NCBI GenBank assembly: GCA_038250675.1
Contig: JBBSCB010000009.1
Coordinates: forward strand, 1-64,000
DNA length: 64,000 nt
Reading direction: 5' to 3'
From: JAICUF01 sp038250675
GTDB lineage: Bacteria > Gemmatimonadota > Gemmatimonadetes > Gemmatimonadales > GWC2-71-9
Numbering within the stretch: position 1 is the first letter of the stretch; each line of letters starts with the position of its first letter. The notes below the pieces were generated by a model, which was not told where the DNA came from, ran no database searches, and saw only the letters and a list, made by a program, of their open reading frames with translations. A program made the position numbers and the translations under genes. Below are positions 24,394 through 32,888 of this stretch, piece by piece.

Positions 24394-26259
24394 CTACATG
24401 AACTTGCGGAGCCAGACCTCGAAACAGAGCAGCGACCAGATCAAGAGCCGGTGATTCCGCCTGGCCGACGTATGCTCCTCGATCACCCCGGCAACGAACG
24501 CGGGATCGATGTACTCCCGATACCGGCTGCGCGGGCTGCCGAGAATGCGGCGGATGTATTCCAGACTCTCCCCACGGTACCACGAATCATAGGGACCGCT
24601 GAATCCCTGCTTCTTGCGGTCGGTGATCTCCTGCGGAATCAGCCGCGTCATGGCCTTGCGCAGCACGGTCTTGCCTTCGGACGAGCTGCGCCAGCGCTGG
24701 CGCTTCACGATGTCGTCCTCGTCGATGGCCCCGAGCATCAGCGTCGGCTCGACCTTGTAGCGCACCGGGACCCGCATGGCCAAGTCCACGATCTCGTTGT
24801 CGAGGAAGGGCACCCGGCTCTCCAGCCCGTGCGCCATGCTCACCTTGTCCTCGACGACGAGCAGGCCGTGCAGAAACGTCTTCGCTTCGAAGTAAAGCGA
24901 GTGGTTGATGTAGTCCTCGGTGGACTCCAGCGCCAGCGGATGGCGGTCGAAAACCCCGCGGAAGACATCGAACGTCGAGTGCCCGTCGAGCGCACGCGCC
25001 ACGTCAGGGCGGAAGAGGCGCGCCTTGTCCTCATCCGGCACGAGCCGCTGCCAGAACGCATAGTAGTTGCGGAAGTACTCCTCCGGCGACCGGCTGCCCG
25101 CCACCCGAAAATACCGCCACGGGTAGCCGCCGAAGAGCTCGTCGCCCCCCGCCCCGGACAGCACCACCTTCACGAACCGGCTCGCCAGGCGAGCCACGTA
25201 GTAATTGGGGTACGACTGCCCGACACGCAGGTCCTCGAGATGCCAGATCAGGTCACCCATGACCTGCTCCATGTCACCGGCATGCAGCACGACCTCGTAG
25301 TGCTCGGTCTGAAAGCGGTTCGCCATCATCTCGGCCGGGAGGCGCTCGTCAAAGCCGAGCTCGATCCCGGAGGCCGAAGTGAGGTCGAAGCCCGCGGTGA
25401 ATGAGTGGATGCGCCCCAGGTGGCGCGACGCGATCGCGGTCAGCGATCCCGAATCCATGCCGCCGCTCAGGTAGCTGCCGATCGGAACGTCGCTGACCAG
25501 TTGCCGGACGGCCGCGCTGCTGAAGCTGCCGAACAGCTCCTCCACGCACTCGTCCTCCGTCAGCTCGAGCGGCGCGATCCCGAACCGGTAGTCCCAGTAC
25601 GGCGCCGGCTTCCCGACCGCGCCCTCCTCGATCACCAGCGTATGGGCCGGCGGGAGCAGGCGAACGCCCTCGAACAGCGTCTCGTCGGTGAACACGTTCT
25701 GGAAGGTGAAGTACTGGTGGAGCGCGGGGAGGCAGACGGCACGCCGGCAGCCCGGCAGCGTCAGCAGTGCCTTGATCTCCGAGGCGAAGGCGAGTCGATG
25801 CCCGTCGGTCCAGTAGTACAGCGGCTTGATGCCGTAGCGATCGCGTGCGAGCACCAGGCGGCGGCACCGGCGGTCCCACACGGCAAACGCAAACATCCCG
25901 TTGAGCCGGTCGAGGCAGCCGGGCCCCCAGGCCTCCCAGGCATGCAGCAGCACCTCCGTGTCCGAGCTCGACACGAACCGGTGCCCCAGCGCCTGCAGCT
26001 CGGCGCGCAGCTCCTGGTAGTTGTAGATCTCGCCGTTGTAGACGATGGCCAGCTGGCCGTCCGGCGAGAGCATTGGCTGGCGGCCGCCGGGGGAGAGGTC
26101 GATGATGGCCAGCCGCCGATGGCCGAGCCCGACCCCATCGCCCACCCAGTGGCCCTCGCCGTCGGGGCCGCGGTGGGCGATCGTGTCCGTCATGCGCCTC
26201 AGTGTCTCATGCGCAACCGGCTCGCCGCGCAGGTCGACGATGCCGACGAGGCCGCACAT
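24394..26259 (-). CDS. asnB: Asparagine synthetase-like amidotransferase in the polysaccharide locus
   Basis: A 621-residue protein starting MCGLVGI, so Cys2 is the glutaminase nucleophile once Met is removed; HRGPDG, NGEIYNY and SDTEVLLHAWE complete the glutaminase domain. The synthetase domain has the ATP loop SGGMDSG, then GAGGDELFGGYPWRY and VEDKVSMAHGLESRVPFLD. The sequence fits a working glutamine-dependent enzyme. Such proteins in polysaccharide loci (for example WbpS) are thought to amidate uronic acids rather than make asparagine. The start is a TGATG overlap with the epimerase gene. Confidence 0.9.
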   Translation of the reverse strand: MCGLVGIVDLRGEPVAHETLRRMTDTIAHRGPDGEGHWVGDGVGLGHRRLAIIDLSPGGRQPMLSPDGQLAIVYNGEIYNYQELRAELQALGHRFVSSSDTEVLLHAWEAWGPGCLDRLNGMFAFAVWDRRCRRLVLARDRYGIKPLYYWTDGHRLAFASEIKALLTLPGCRRAVCLPALHQYFTFQNVFTDETLFEGVRLLPPAHTLVIEEGAVGKPAPYWDYRFGIAPLELTEDECVEELFGSFSSAAVRQLVSDVPIGSYLSGGMDSGSLTAIASRHLGRIHSFTAGFDLTSASGIELGFDERLPAEMMANRFQTEHYEVVLHAGDMEQVMGDLIWHLEDLRVGQSYPNYYVARLASRFVKVVLSGAGGDELFGGYPWRYFRVAGSRSPEEYFRNYYAFWQRLVPDEDKARLFRPDVARALDGHSTFDVFRGVFDRHPLALESTEDYINHSLYFEAKTFLHGLLVVEDKVSMAHGLESRVPFLDNEIVDLAMRVPVRYKVEPTLMLGAIDEDDIVKRQRWRSSSEGKTVLRKAMTRLIPQEITDRKKQGFSGPYDSWYRGESLEYIRRILGSPRSRYREYIDPAFVAGVIEEHTSARRNHRLLIWSLLCFEVWLRKFM

Positions 26260-27263
26260 CAGGCGGTGCGAGCCTCCGCGGCCCGAATGCGGGCGGCCAC
26301 CGCCTCCTTGTGCCCGTTCCGCCACTCGATGAGGCGGCGCAACCCTTCCTCGACCGGCGTGCTGGCCCGGAAGCCGAAGTCGCGCGCCGCCGCCTCCGTC
26401 GACCCGACGCGGCGCGTCACGAACGTCTGCCCGGCGGGCTCGTACTGGATGCCGAGGTGTTCGCTGCCGGTGAGACGGAGCAGCAGCTCGCAGATTTCCC
26501 TGATCGTGGTCTCCACGCCGCCGCCGACGTTGTAGAACCGGTCGGTGGCGGTGCCGGCGGCGGCCAGCACGTTGCACTCCGCCGCGTCCTCGACGTAGAT
26601 GAAGTCGTAGGACTGCGACCCGTCCCCGTAGACTATAGGCGGCTCACCGCGGTCGATCCGGTCCAGGATCTTCATCACGACGGCGACGTAGGCACCCATG
26701 TAGTCCTGGCGGGGGCCGTAGATGTTCATGTACCGCAGGGCGACGTAGTCGAGTCCGTACCGGTGGTGGTGGGCCCGTGCCATGTGTTCGCCGGCGATCT
26801 TGGTGGCGCCGTAGAACGTGCTGTTGTTGTACGGGTGGTCCTCCACCATGGGGACCTCGACCGCGTCACCGTACACCGACGCCGACGAGGAGTACACCAG
26901 CCGCTTCACCCCGCGGAGCCGGCACGCCTCCAGCACGTTGAAGGTCCCGCGGATGTTCACCTCGAACGCGGACTGCGGAAACTCGTGGCAATGCAGGAGC
27001 CAGAGGGCGGCCAGGTGGAAGACGACGTCCGTCTTCTCGAACGCCTTCTGAAGGATATCGGTGTGGAGGATGTCCCCGCCCAGCTCGAACACTTTGACGC
27101 GACGGTCGGTGAGCGCCTGCTCCAGGTTGCCTATCGTGCCGCGGGTGAAGTTGTCGTAGATGACGATTTCCTTGACGTCCTCGCGCGTCAGGCGATCGAC
27201 TACGTGGGAGCCGATGAGTCCGGCTCCTCCCACCACGACGACGCGCGTGCCTCGCAGATCCAT
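26259..27263 (-). CDS. NAD-dependent nucleotide-sugar epimerase/dehydratase
   Basis: A 334-residue extended SDR. GGAGLIGSHVVD binds NAD, SSSASVYG supplies the catalytic Ser, and YGATK the Tyr-Lys pair. The segments YDNFTRGTIGNLE and RYMNIYGPRQDYMGAYVAV resemble UDP-sugar 4-epimerases (WbpP/GalE group). The ATG (27263) directly follows the stop region of the preceding gene and has GGAG nine bases ahead. Its substrate is probably a UDP-hexose or UDP-N-acetylhexosamine for the polysaccharide. Confidence 0.88.
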   Translation of the reverse strand: MDLRGTRVVVVGGAGLIGSHVVDRLTREDVKEIVIYDNFTRGTIGNLEQALTDRRVKVFELGGDILHTDILQKAFEKTDVVFHLAALWLLHCHEFPQSAFEVNIRGTFNVLEACRLRGVKRLVYSSSASVYGDAVEVPMVEDHPYNNSTFYGATKIAGEHMARAHHHRYGLDYVALRYMNIYGPRQDYMGAYVAVVMKILDRIDRGEPPIVYGDGSQSYDFIYVEDAAECNVLAAAGTATDRFYNVGGGVETTIREICELLLRLTGSEHLGIQYEPAGQTFVTRRVGSTEAAARDFGFRASTPVEEGLRRLIEWRNGHKEAVAARIRAAEARTA

Positions 27264-27265
27264 GA

Positions 27266-28159
27266 TCACTTGCTCCGTTCGTGTTGCGCATGGTGATCCC
27301 GCACGGTGGCGGCGAGCCCGTCGCACAAGCTGCGGCGCCGGACGCCGGGCAGGAGCTCAGCGAGCAAGGCCGTGTCAGCCGCCAGGTGCGGAGCCGTACC
27401 CGCCGTCGGCAGGATTTCCGGCGCTCGGCCCGAAAGCCGGCCGGCGTGTGCCGCCACATCGGCCAACGTCACAATCTCCGGCCCAGCCACATTGATGACG
27501 CAGGAATGCGCCAGAAGAGTGACCTCCGTCAGCGCCGAGAACACGGCGGCGGCATCATCAACGAAGATGGGCGTAAACGTCATTCCGAGCCCATCGGTCA
27601 ATGCGACCGGCCGATGGGCGAGGACAGCGTCCACCACGTTGGCGACGGCCATCCCGGTTTGGCCCGGCCCATACACCGCGAACACCCGGGCAGTGATGAC
27701 TTCGAGCACGCCGGCGTACTGCGCGAGCAGCTGTTCGGCACACAGCTTCGTGGCCGCATACATCGTCGTGGCCGCCGTCCGGCCGCTCTCTGACAGCAAT
27801 CCTCCGGTGCGGACGTACACGCTGCCGGACGACGCGTAGACGATCCGGCGAACCCCGGATCGAGTCGCCCAGTCAATCAACTCGAAGAACGCCGCAAGGT
27901 TGACGGCAAACATATCCGCCGCGCCGGCCGGAAAGTCTCGGTACCGGCGGGACTGCGCCAGCCAGACGACGATGTCCGCCGGCGGCAATGTGCGGGTCCA
28001 CCCCGCCTCCATCCCGCTCAGCACAGTGACTCGTTCACCGGCGCCTGGCAGCGCCTCTCGCCGGATCGTGATCACATCTGCCTCGGCGCTCAGCAGCGGC
28101 ACCAGTCGCCGGCCGACGAAGCCTGACGCGCCGGCAACCAGAACGCGGGTTCTGGTCAC
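27266..28159 (-). CDS. NAD-dependent epimerase/dehydratase family protein
   Basis: A 297-residue SDR with GASGFVGRR at the N-terminus, YASSGSVY and YAATK as catalytic motifs, and RVFAVYGPGQ. It is shorter and more divergent than its neighbour, closer to nucleotide-sugar reductases or dehydratases than to a 4-epimerase. It overlaps the upstream methyltransferase gene by four bases. Its exact reaction cannot be assigned. Confidence 0.82.
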   Translation of the reverse strand: MTRTRVLVAGASGFVGRRLVPLLSAEADVITIRREALPGAGERVTVLSGMEAGWTRTLPPADIVVWLAQSRRYRDFPAGAADMFAVNLAAFFELIDWATRSGVRRIVYASSGSVYVRTGGLLSESGRTAATTMYAATKLCAEQLLAQYAGVLEVITARVFAVYGPGQTGMAVANVVDAVLAHRPVALTDGLGMTFTPIFVDDAAAVFSALTEVTLLAHSCVINVAGPEIVTLADVAAHAGRLSGRAPEILPTAGTAPHLAADTALLAELLPGVRRRSLCDGLAATVRDHHAQHERSK

Positions 28160-28980
28160 GGCGACTTGGTCAGCGCAAAATAGAACGCCGCGCGGTGCGA
28201 ATCATCCTTCCAGTCATAGCGCGCCGTGCTGTTGACGTCGAAGCGCGCCAGCGCCCCCATCAGCTCAAATTCGCGGAAGTGATGGAAGTGAACATGGTCG
28301 CGGTAGAGCTCAGCGTGGTCGCTCCAGACGAGCGAGGCGAGGTACAACCGGCCACCCGGCCGCAACACCCGCCATGCCTCATCGAGCGCCGCGTGGTGGT
28401 CGAGCACGTGGTCGAGGCTCGTCAACAGGCAGACGTTGTCCACCGCGCCGCTCTTCACGGGCAGCCGCTCCGCCAGCCCGATCAGGCGAAAGTGTGCCGT
28501 ATCCGCGAAGAGCGGATCGAGGCCCAGGTAGTTCACGCCCGCCGGGAAGACCGACGCGCTCGTTTCGGGCACGTCGCAGCCAATATCGAGCACGATGCCG
28601 CTTGCGTCCGCCACGAGCAGACGAGTCCGCTCGAGGTGACGATGGTACCACACGTTGCCATGGTCGGAATTGTGGTTGCCGTGTTTTTGCTTGATGGAAT
28701 TCAGCAGCGCGTACTGCACCATCGCGTCATCGTAGCGGGCGAACGGCACGTCGACCAGCCCGTCGCCGGCGTACGGGCCGAGGACGGCGGGAAACAGCAA
28801 CGGCACGTTGTCCCGTAAGGGGAATTGCTCGGCACCGTCTGGAGTGCGCAGGAAACCAGCATCGCGCACGAGGGAATTCCCCGTATCCGGCGACGCCAGA
28901 AGAACGAGCGAGTCATTCAGCGTGAGGACTCGAGGATGCGTTGCGTCGCGCCCGGTTGCCGATGGTGCAGCGAAAGTCAT
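28156..28980 (-). CDS. Class I SAM-dependent methyltransferase
   Basis: A 274-residue protein. The N-terminal 70 residues (SLVRDAGFLRTPDGAEQFPLRDNVPLLFP) look like a Trm112-type module that has lost its cysteines. The type 11 methyltransferase core follows: VLDIGCDVPETS, DNVCLLTSLDHVLDHH and WRVLRPGGRLYLAS. Probably methylates a sugar or lipid-linked intermediate. It begins a stretch (to about 31.7 kb) with visibly lower GC than its surroundings. Confidence 0.82.
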   Translation of the reverse strand: MTFAAPSATGRDATHPRVLTLNDSLVLLASPDTGNSLVRDAGFLRTPDGAEQFPLRDNVPLLFPAVLGPYAGDGLVDVPFARYDDAMVQYALLNSIKQKHGNHNSDHGNVWYHRHLERTRLLVADASGIVLDIGCDVPETSASVFPAGVNYLGLDPLFADTAHFRLIGLAERLPVKSGAVDNVCLLTSLDHVLDHHAALDEAWRVLRPGGRLYLASLVWSDHAELYRDHVHFHHFREFELMGALARFDVNSTARYDWKDDSHRAAFYFALTKSP

Positions 28981-29010
28981 CGCGTCCGTCGAATCGGAGA
29001 GGGAGCGCCG

Positions 29011-30465
29011 CTAGCCGGAGCGGCGCATGGCACGGAGCGCCCGCCGCTCCGCAGGACGCAAAATAGCGAACCAGGCGGCGACACCAAAGGCCGTGAGCGT
29101 GACGGCGACGGCGCCCGCCAGGGACGCCGTCGTCATCCTGGGGGCCAAGGAGCCCCCAGCCACGGCGGCCGCCCCTCCGACCAGCAACACCAGCGTCGCT
29201 CGCCCAACCGGAAAACCGAGGGGATGCACCCGCTCGGACAGGATGGTCATGGAGATGACCGCCGCCGCCTGGCCGGCACAATTTGCCCACGCCACACCGA
29301 TCGCCGGCGCGTGCGTGCTAACGAGGGCAATATTGATGAGCACTGTCACGACGAGTCCGGTCGCATACGCGAGCAGATTCAGGAGTGAACGGCCCTCCAG
29401 GAATGCCCCGATGCACACGACGAAATAGACCGCGCCAAGGGTCGCGGACAACGCCAGCGGTGGCACGAATCCGCTGCCACCAATGTACGCCGGACTAGCC
29501 GCCAGCAGCGCCAGACGTGGTGCCGCCAGCGCGAGGAGCGTCGCGAGCAGCACCCCAATCGCAGCGACGAGCAGCAACACGCGCCCAAAGACGGCCCCCT
29601 TGCGCGACGAGTCCCGCTGGCTCACCGCGAAGGGGCCCCACGCCGCCTGAAATCCGCTGAGCACGAGTGCCAGGAGCGCGGCAATCTTCTGGCCGATCCC
29701 GTAGAGCCCCACTTCGCGCAGGCTATGAAATCGCGCCAGGAAAAACCGATCGAGCGATGGCGCGAATGCTGCGGCCACGCCGATGAGGGCGAACGGCAGT
29801 CCGATGGCCAGCATTCTCCGCGCCAGCGAACGATCGAAGCTAAACTCAAACAGATCGCGACACCCGATCAGGGCCACGACGGCCCCCGCGGCCTGGCCGC
29901 TGAGCGACGCGATGAAAAGCCCCGGCAATCCCCACGTCGTGTGGTACGCGACAAAATAGGTGAGCACCACGCTCGCAGTGGCTGATCCGAGGGATGCGGC
30001 CAGATACCATCGCCTGCGAAACTCCCATTTGAGGAGGCTCAGGGCGTACATGAGGACGGCCGCGCACGGCACGGTCAGGCCGGCCCAGAAAAACGCCGGG
30101 GCGTACTGCGGGTCATCCAGCAGCAACTGACTCCACCGACCTCCGCCAAGCGCCATCACCGCGCCGAGCGCCGAGGCGGCCAGAAGCACCAGGAACAACC
30201 CCTGCGACGCCGATCGCCGCTGGGCCTCCCCCCGGGCCGCAGCGGTCGGCCGGGCAAAGAGGATCACCGCACTATCGAGGCCGAGGAGGCCAAGTGCCGC
30301 GAGGAGGAACCCATAGACACCGACCGAATCGAACACGCCGTAGGTCGCCGCGGGGAACGCTTTGGCCACGATGGGAACGAGCAGCACCTTGACGAACCGC
30401 GCAACGCCGCCCGCCACGCCGTACACGACGGAGTCCCGGAACAACAGGCCGAGCGCTCGCTTCAT
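29011..30465 (-). CDS. wzx: Polysaccharide flippase (Wzx-like, MATE/MOP superfamily)
   Basis: A 484-residue membrane protein with about 12-14 helices and the MOP-type start RDSVVYGVAGGVARFVKVLLVPI. Basic loops with the conserved placement (DRFFLARFHSLREVGLYGIGQKIA) match Wzx/O-antigen flippases, which move undecaprenyl-linked repeat units across the membrane. The ATG overlaps the stop of the glycosyltransferase gene (ATGA); a longer start in the same frame would lie inside that gene. Confidence 0.87.
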   Translation of the reverse strand: MKRALGLLFRDSVVYGVAGGVARFVKVLLVPIVAKAFPAATYGVFDSVGVYGFLLAALGLLGLDSAVILFARPTAAARGEAQRRSASQGLFLVLLAASALGAVMALGGGRWSQLLLDDPQYAPAFFWAGLTVPCAAVLMYALSLLKWEFRRRWYLAASLGSATASVVLTYFVAYHTTWGLPGLFIASLSGQAAGAVVALIGCRDLFEFSFDRSLARRMLAIGLPFALIGVAAAFAPSLDRFFLARFHSLREVGLYGIGQKIAALLALVLSGFQAAWGPFAVSQRDSSRKGAVFGRVLLLVAAIGVLLATLLALAAPRLALLAASPAYIGGSGFVPPLALSATLGAVYFVVCIGAFLEGRSLLNLLAYATGLVVTVLINIALVSTHAPAIGVAWANCAGQAAAVISMTILSERVHPLGFPVGRATLVLLVGGAAAVAGGSLAPRMTTASLAGAVAVTLTAFGVAAWFAILRPAERRALRAMRRSG

Positions 30466-31709
30466 CCCGGCGCCCGCTCTGGAGCGGCCGTCCGCAGCAG
30501 CGCGATGTAGCGCTCCATGACGACCGGCCAGTCGATGTGCGCACGCGCCCATCGCCGGTTCGCGGCCGCGCCACCCTGTCGCTCATCCGATGGCATGAGC
30601 GCGGCTGCGCGCAGTGCCGCTTCGATCTCGCCCTCGGAGCAGGCATTCCAGACGAGCGGCGGGCGCATTTCGAGTATCCACTCGGTTCCGACGTTGCTGA
30701 TCAGCGGGCACCCCATGCACATCGCCTCGGCGAAGATGCTGCCTCGGCCGCCTCGTCGGCGCAGCGCCGCGTGGAGCTCGGGTGACAATGTTGTCTCATT
30801 GGGGAACTGGTCGAGGACGACCACATTCGGGAGTGAGTACCACGCTTTCAGCGCATCCTTCGTCAGCTGGGGAATCCAGTCTACATGGTCGGAAAGATTC
30901 AGGGCGCGCACCGCGTCCTTGCTCTCCTGAAGCCGCTCTCCCTTTTCGACGAGCACCAGTCGGGTCCGCGGCGGCAGTGCCCTCCGCGCCCTCGCATAGG
31001 CCCGGATGACCTTGTCGGACCCCTTATCATTGCTGGTGCCGGATCCATACGAATGACGGGTCGGCAGCAGGAACACGCAGTCCTCGGCGGCGTATCGCGC
31101 GACGAGTGCTGGGTCCGGCGCCGGTTCGTACCGATCGCAATCGTACGGCATCGGCACCGGATGCGCCGACGTATCGACGCCGGCCCATCGCAGGAACGTC
31201 GGGATCTGAAAATCCATGACGGTCATCAGAAAGGCCGCCTTCTGCAGGCATGCTTGGACGTGTCGGCGATTGAGCGAGCGCTGCAGCCGCACCGAACCCG
31301 GCCCCCCCCGCACCTTGTCGAGGATGTTCCGCCACGATACCGTCGTCGGGGCCGCCCACTCCACGTCGAACCCGCATGACCACAGGACGTAGGGGCGCCG
31401 GTAGTGTTGCGCGAGAAAAAGGCCCTCGCCCACTACCAGAAGCACATCCGCGTCACGGTTGAAATCGGCGACAAACTGCCGGCCCACCCGGGAGAGCGGG
31501 AGGCCGAAAAGGTAGGGAAGCCGAAACGGGTAGTAGTGACACCAATCGGGCATGGCATCCCGATCGAACGTGCGATCCTCCCACCACGGGTAATCGGCTT
31601 CCACGTGCTTGATGTTGAAGTAGTAATGGGCGTCGATCCCGCTGGCACGGAGCCACACGGTGAGAAGATAGTCGTACGCCAGCACGCCACCGAATACATT
31701 GACCCGCAT
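30462..31709 (-). CDS. Glycosyltransferase, GT4-like
   Basis: A 415-residue GT-B protein. The C-terminal half has the family segments RLVLVEKGER, VDWIPQLTKDALKAWYSLPNVVVLDQF and EAMCMGCPLISN, the last corresponding to the donor-binding ExxxxGxP region. The N-terminal half carries HYYFNIKHVEADYPWWED and several Trp/Tyr-rich segments, unlike common GT4 members. It is the first gene of the minus-strand string running to the LhgO gene and starts opposite wzz. Confidence 0.78.
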   Translation of the reverse strand: MRVNVFGGVLAYDYLLTVWLRASGIDAHYYFNIKHVEADYPWWEDRTFDRDAMPDWCHYYPFRLPYLFGLPLSRVGRQFVADFNRDADVLLVVGEGLFLAQHYRRPYVLWSCGFDVEWAAPTTVSWRNILDKVRGGPGSVRLQRSLNRRHVQACLQKAAFLMTVMDFQIPTFLRWAGVDTSAHPVPMPYDCDRYEPAPDPALVARYAAEDCVFLLPTRHSYGSGTSNDKGSDKVIRAYARARRALPPRTRLVLVEKGERLQESKDAVRALNLSDHVDWIPQLTKDALKAWYSLPNVVVLDQFPNETTLSPELHAALRRRGGRGSIFAEAMCMGCPLISNVGTEWILEMRPPLVWNACSEGEIEAALRAAALMPSDERQGGAAANRRWARAHIDWPVVMERYIALLRTAAPERAPG

Positions 31710-31844
31710 GGATTCCGCTCTGGTGCTGAAGGGAACGAAACTTTTCGCCGGGGTACGGCGCCGGCCCTAGGATAATGGCGCCGGGCCCCGGCCTGAAGGG
31801 GGCGCTTGACGCGCTTCCCCGGCGCCGCGACGTTTCATCGCGAC

Positions 31845-32888
31845 ATGACTCAGCCTCCAGCCGCCAGCACCGCGCCCGAGTCCCCCGAGCCGTCCCCGAC
31901 GCTGCTGTCCCTGATCGGGACGGTGGCCGCACGATGGCGACTGATCGTCCTGATGGCCGTGACCGGCGCGGTGGTCGCAGCCGCCTGGGCGCTGCTCGCG
32001 ACGCCGCGCTTCCGCGCCACGGGACGCTACGCGCTCGAAGAGCGAAACCCGCTCGCGATGTCGGCCGGGATTGCCGCGCTCGCCGGGCAGCTCGGCGCGG
32101 GCTCGCTGACCGGCGCACGGTCCCTCCAGTTCTACGCCGAGGTGCTCGTGGGCCGCGATCTGCTCGAGGAGATTGCGCTCGACACGTTTCCCGATCCGGC
32201 GCGGGCCGGCGCGCGGGCGCCGCTCATCGACATCCTTCGTGTCGGGCCCGACAGCCCACGGAAACGACTCAGTGCGGCGGTGCTCCGGCTCGGACGGCTG
32301 ATCACGACCAGCACAAACGACCGCACCGGCACGATCACGCTGGACGTGGTGATGCCGGATGCCGAGCTCGCCGCAGACGTGGGCTCGCGCCTGTACCAGG
32401 AACTCGAGCATTTCAACGCGGAAACGCGCGGCAGCGCCGCGCGCCGGCGCCGGGAGTTTGCGGACCGGGAACTCACCCGCGCCCGGGGCGAGCTGGCCGG
32501 TGCCGAGGGAGGCATGCGCCAGTTTCTCGAGGCCAACCGCGACGGGCTGAACACCCCGCGGCTCGCGTTCCTCCGCCAGCAGCTCCAGCGCAAGATCGAA
32601 CTGGCGACCGAGCTGTACAGCCAGTTCGCCCGCGAGCTGGAGGAGGCGCGCATCGATGAGGTGCGGGACACGCCAGTGTTCACGATCGTCGAGCGCCCCG
32701 AGGCGCCGGCCTACCGCGAGTTCCCGCGGCGCGTCCGCATGGTGCTTCTGGGTGGCTTCCTGGGCGCCGCGCTGGCGATGGCCTGGGTCATCGCCGGGTT
32801 CATCGGCTGGTCGGCGCGGGTGCTCGGTCCCTCCGGGCTCGCGGCACTGCGCGGCGGCTCCCGCCACCGCGCGCCTGGGACCACCTAA
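31845..32888 (+). CDS. wzz: Wzz-like chain length determinant
   Basis: A 347-residue polysaccharide co-polymerase: helices at about 30-52 and 300-325 near the two ends enclose a periplasmic part with a long coiled coil (EFADRELTRARGELAGAEGG onward, then QQLQRKIELATELYSQ). The pre-helix ERPEAPAYREFPRR with its prolines is the usual PCP signature. No kinase domain is attached, so a separate BY-kinase would be needed if one is used. The ATG at 31845 fits better than one 13 codons upstream. Its stop overlaps the stop of the convergent polymerase gene. Confidence 0.82.
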   Translation: MTQPPAASTAPESPEPSPTLLSLIGTVAARWRLIVLMAVTGAVVAAAWALLATPRFRATGRYALEERNPLAMSAGIAALAGQLGAGSLTGARSLQFYAEVLVGRDLLEEIALDTFPDPARAGARAPLIDILRVGPDSPRKRLSAAVLRLGRLITTSTNDRTGTITLDVVMPDAELAADVGSRLYQELEHFNAETRGSAARRRREFADRELTRARGELAGAEGGMRQFLEANRDGLNTPRLAFLRQQLQRKIELATELYSQFARELEEARIDEVRDTPVFTIVERPEAPAYREFPRRVRMVLLGGFLGAALAMAWVIAGFIGWSARVLGPSGLAALRGGSRHRAPGTT

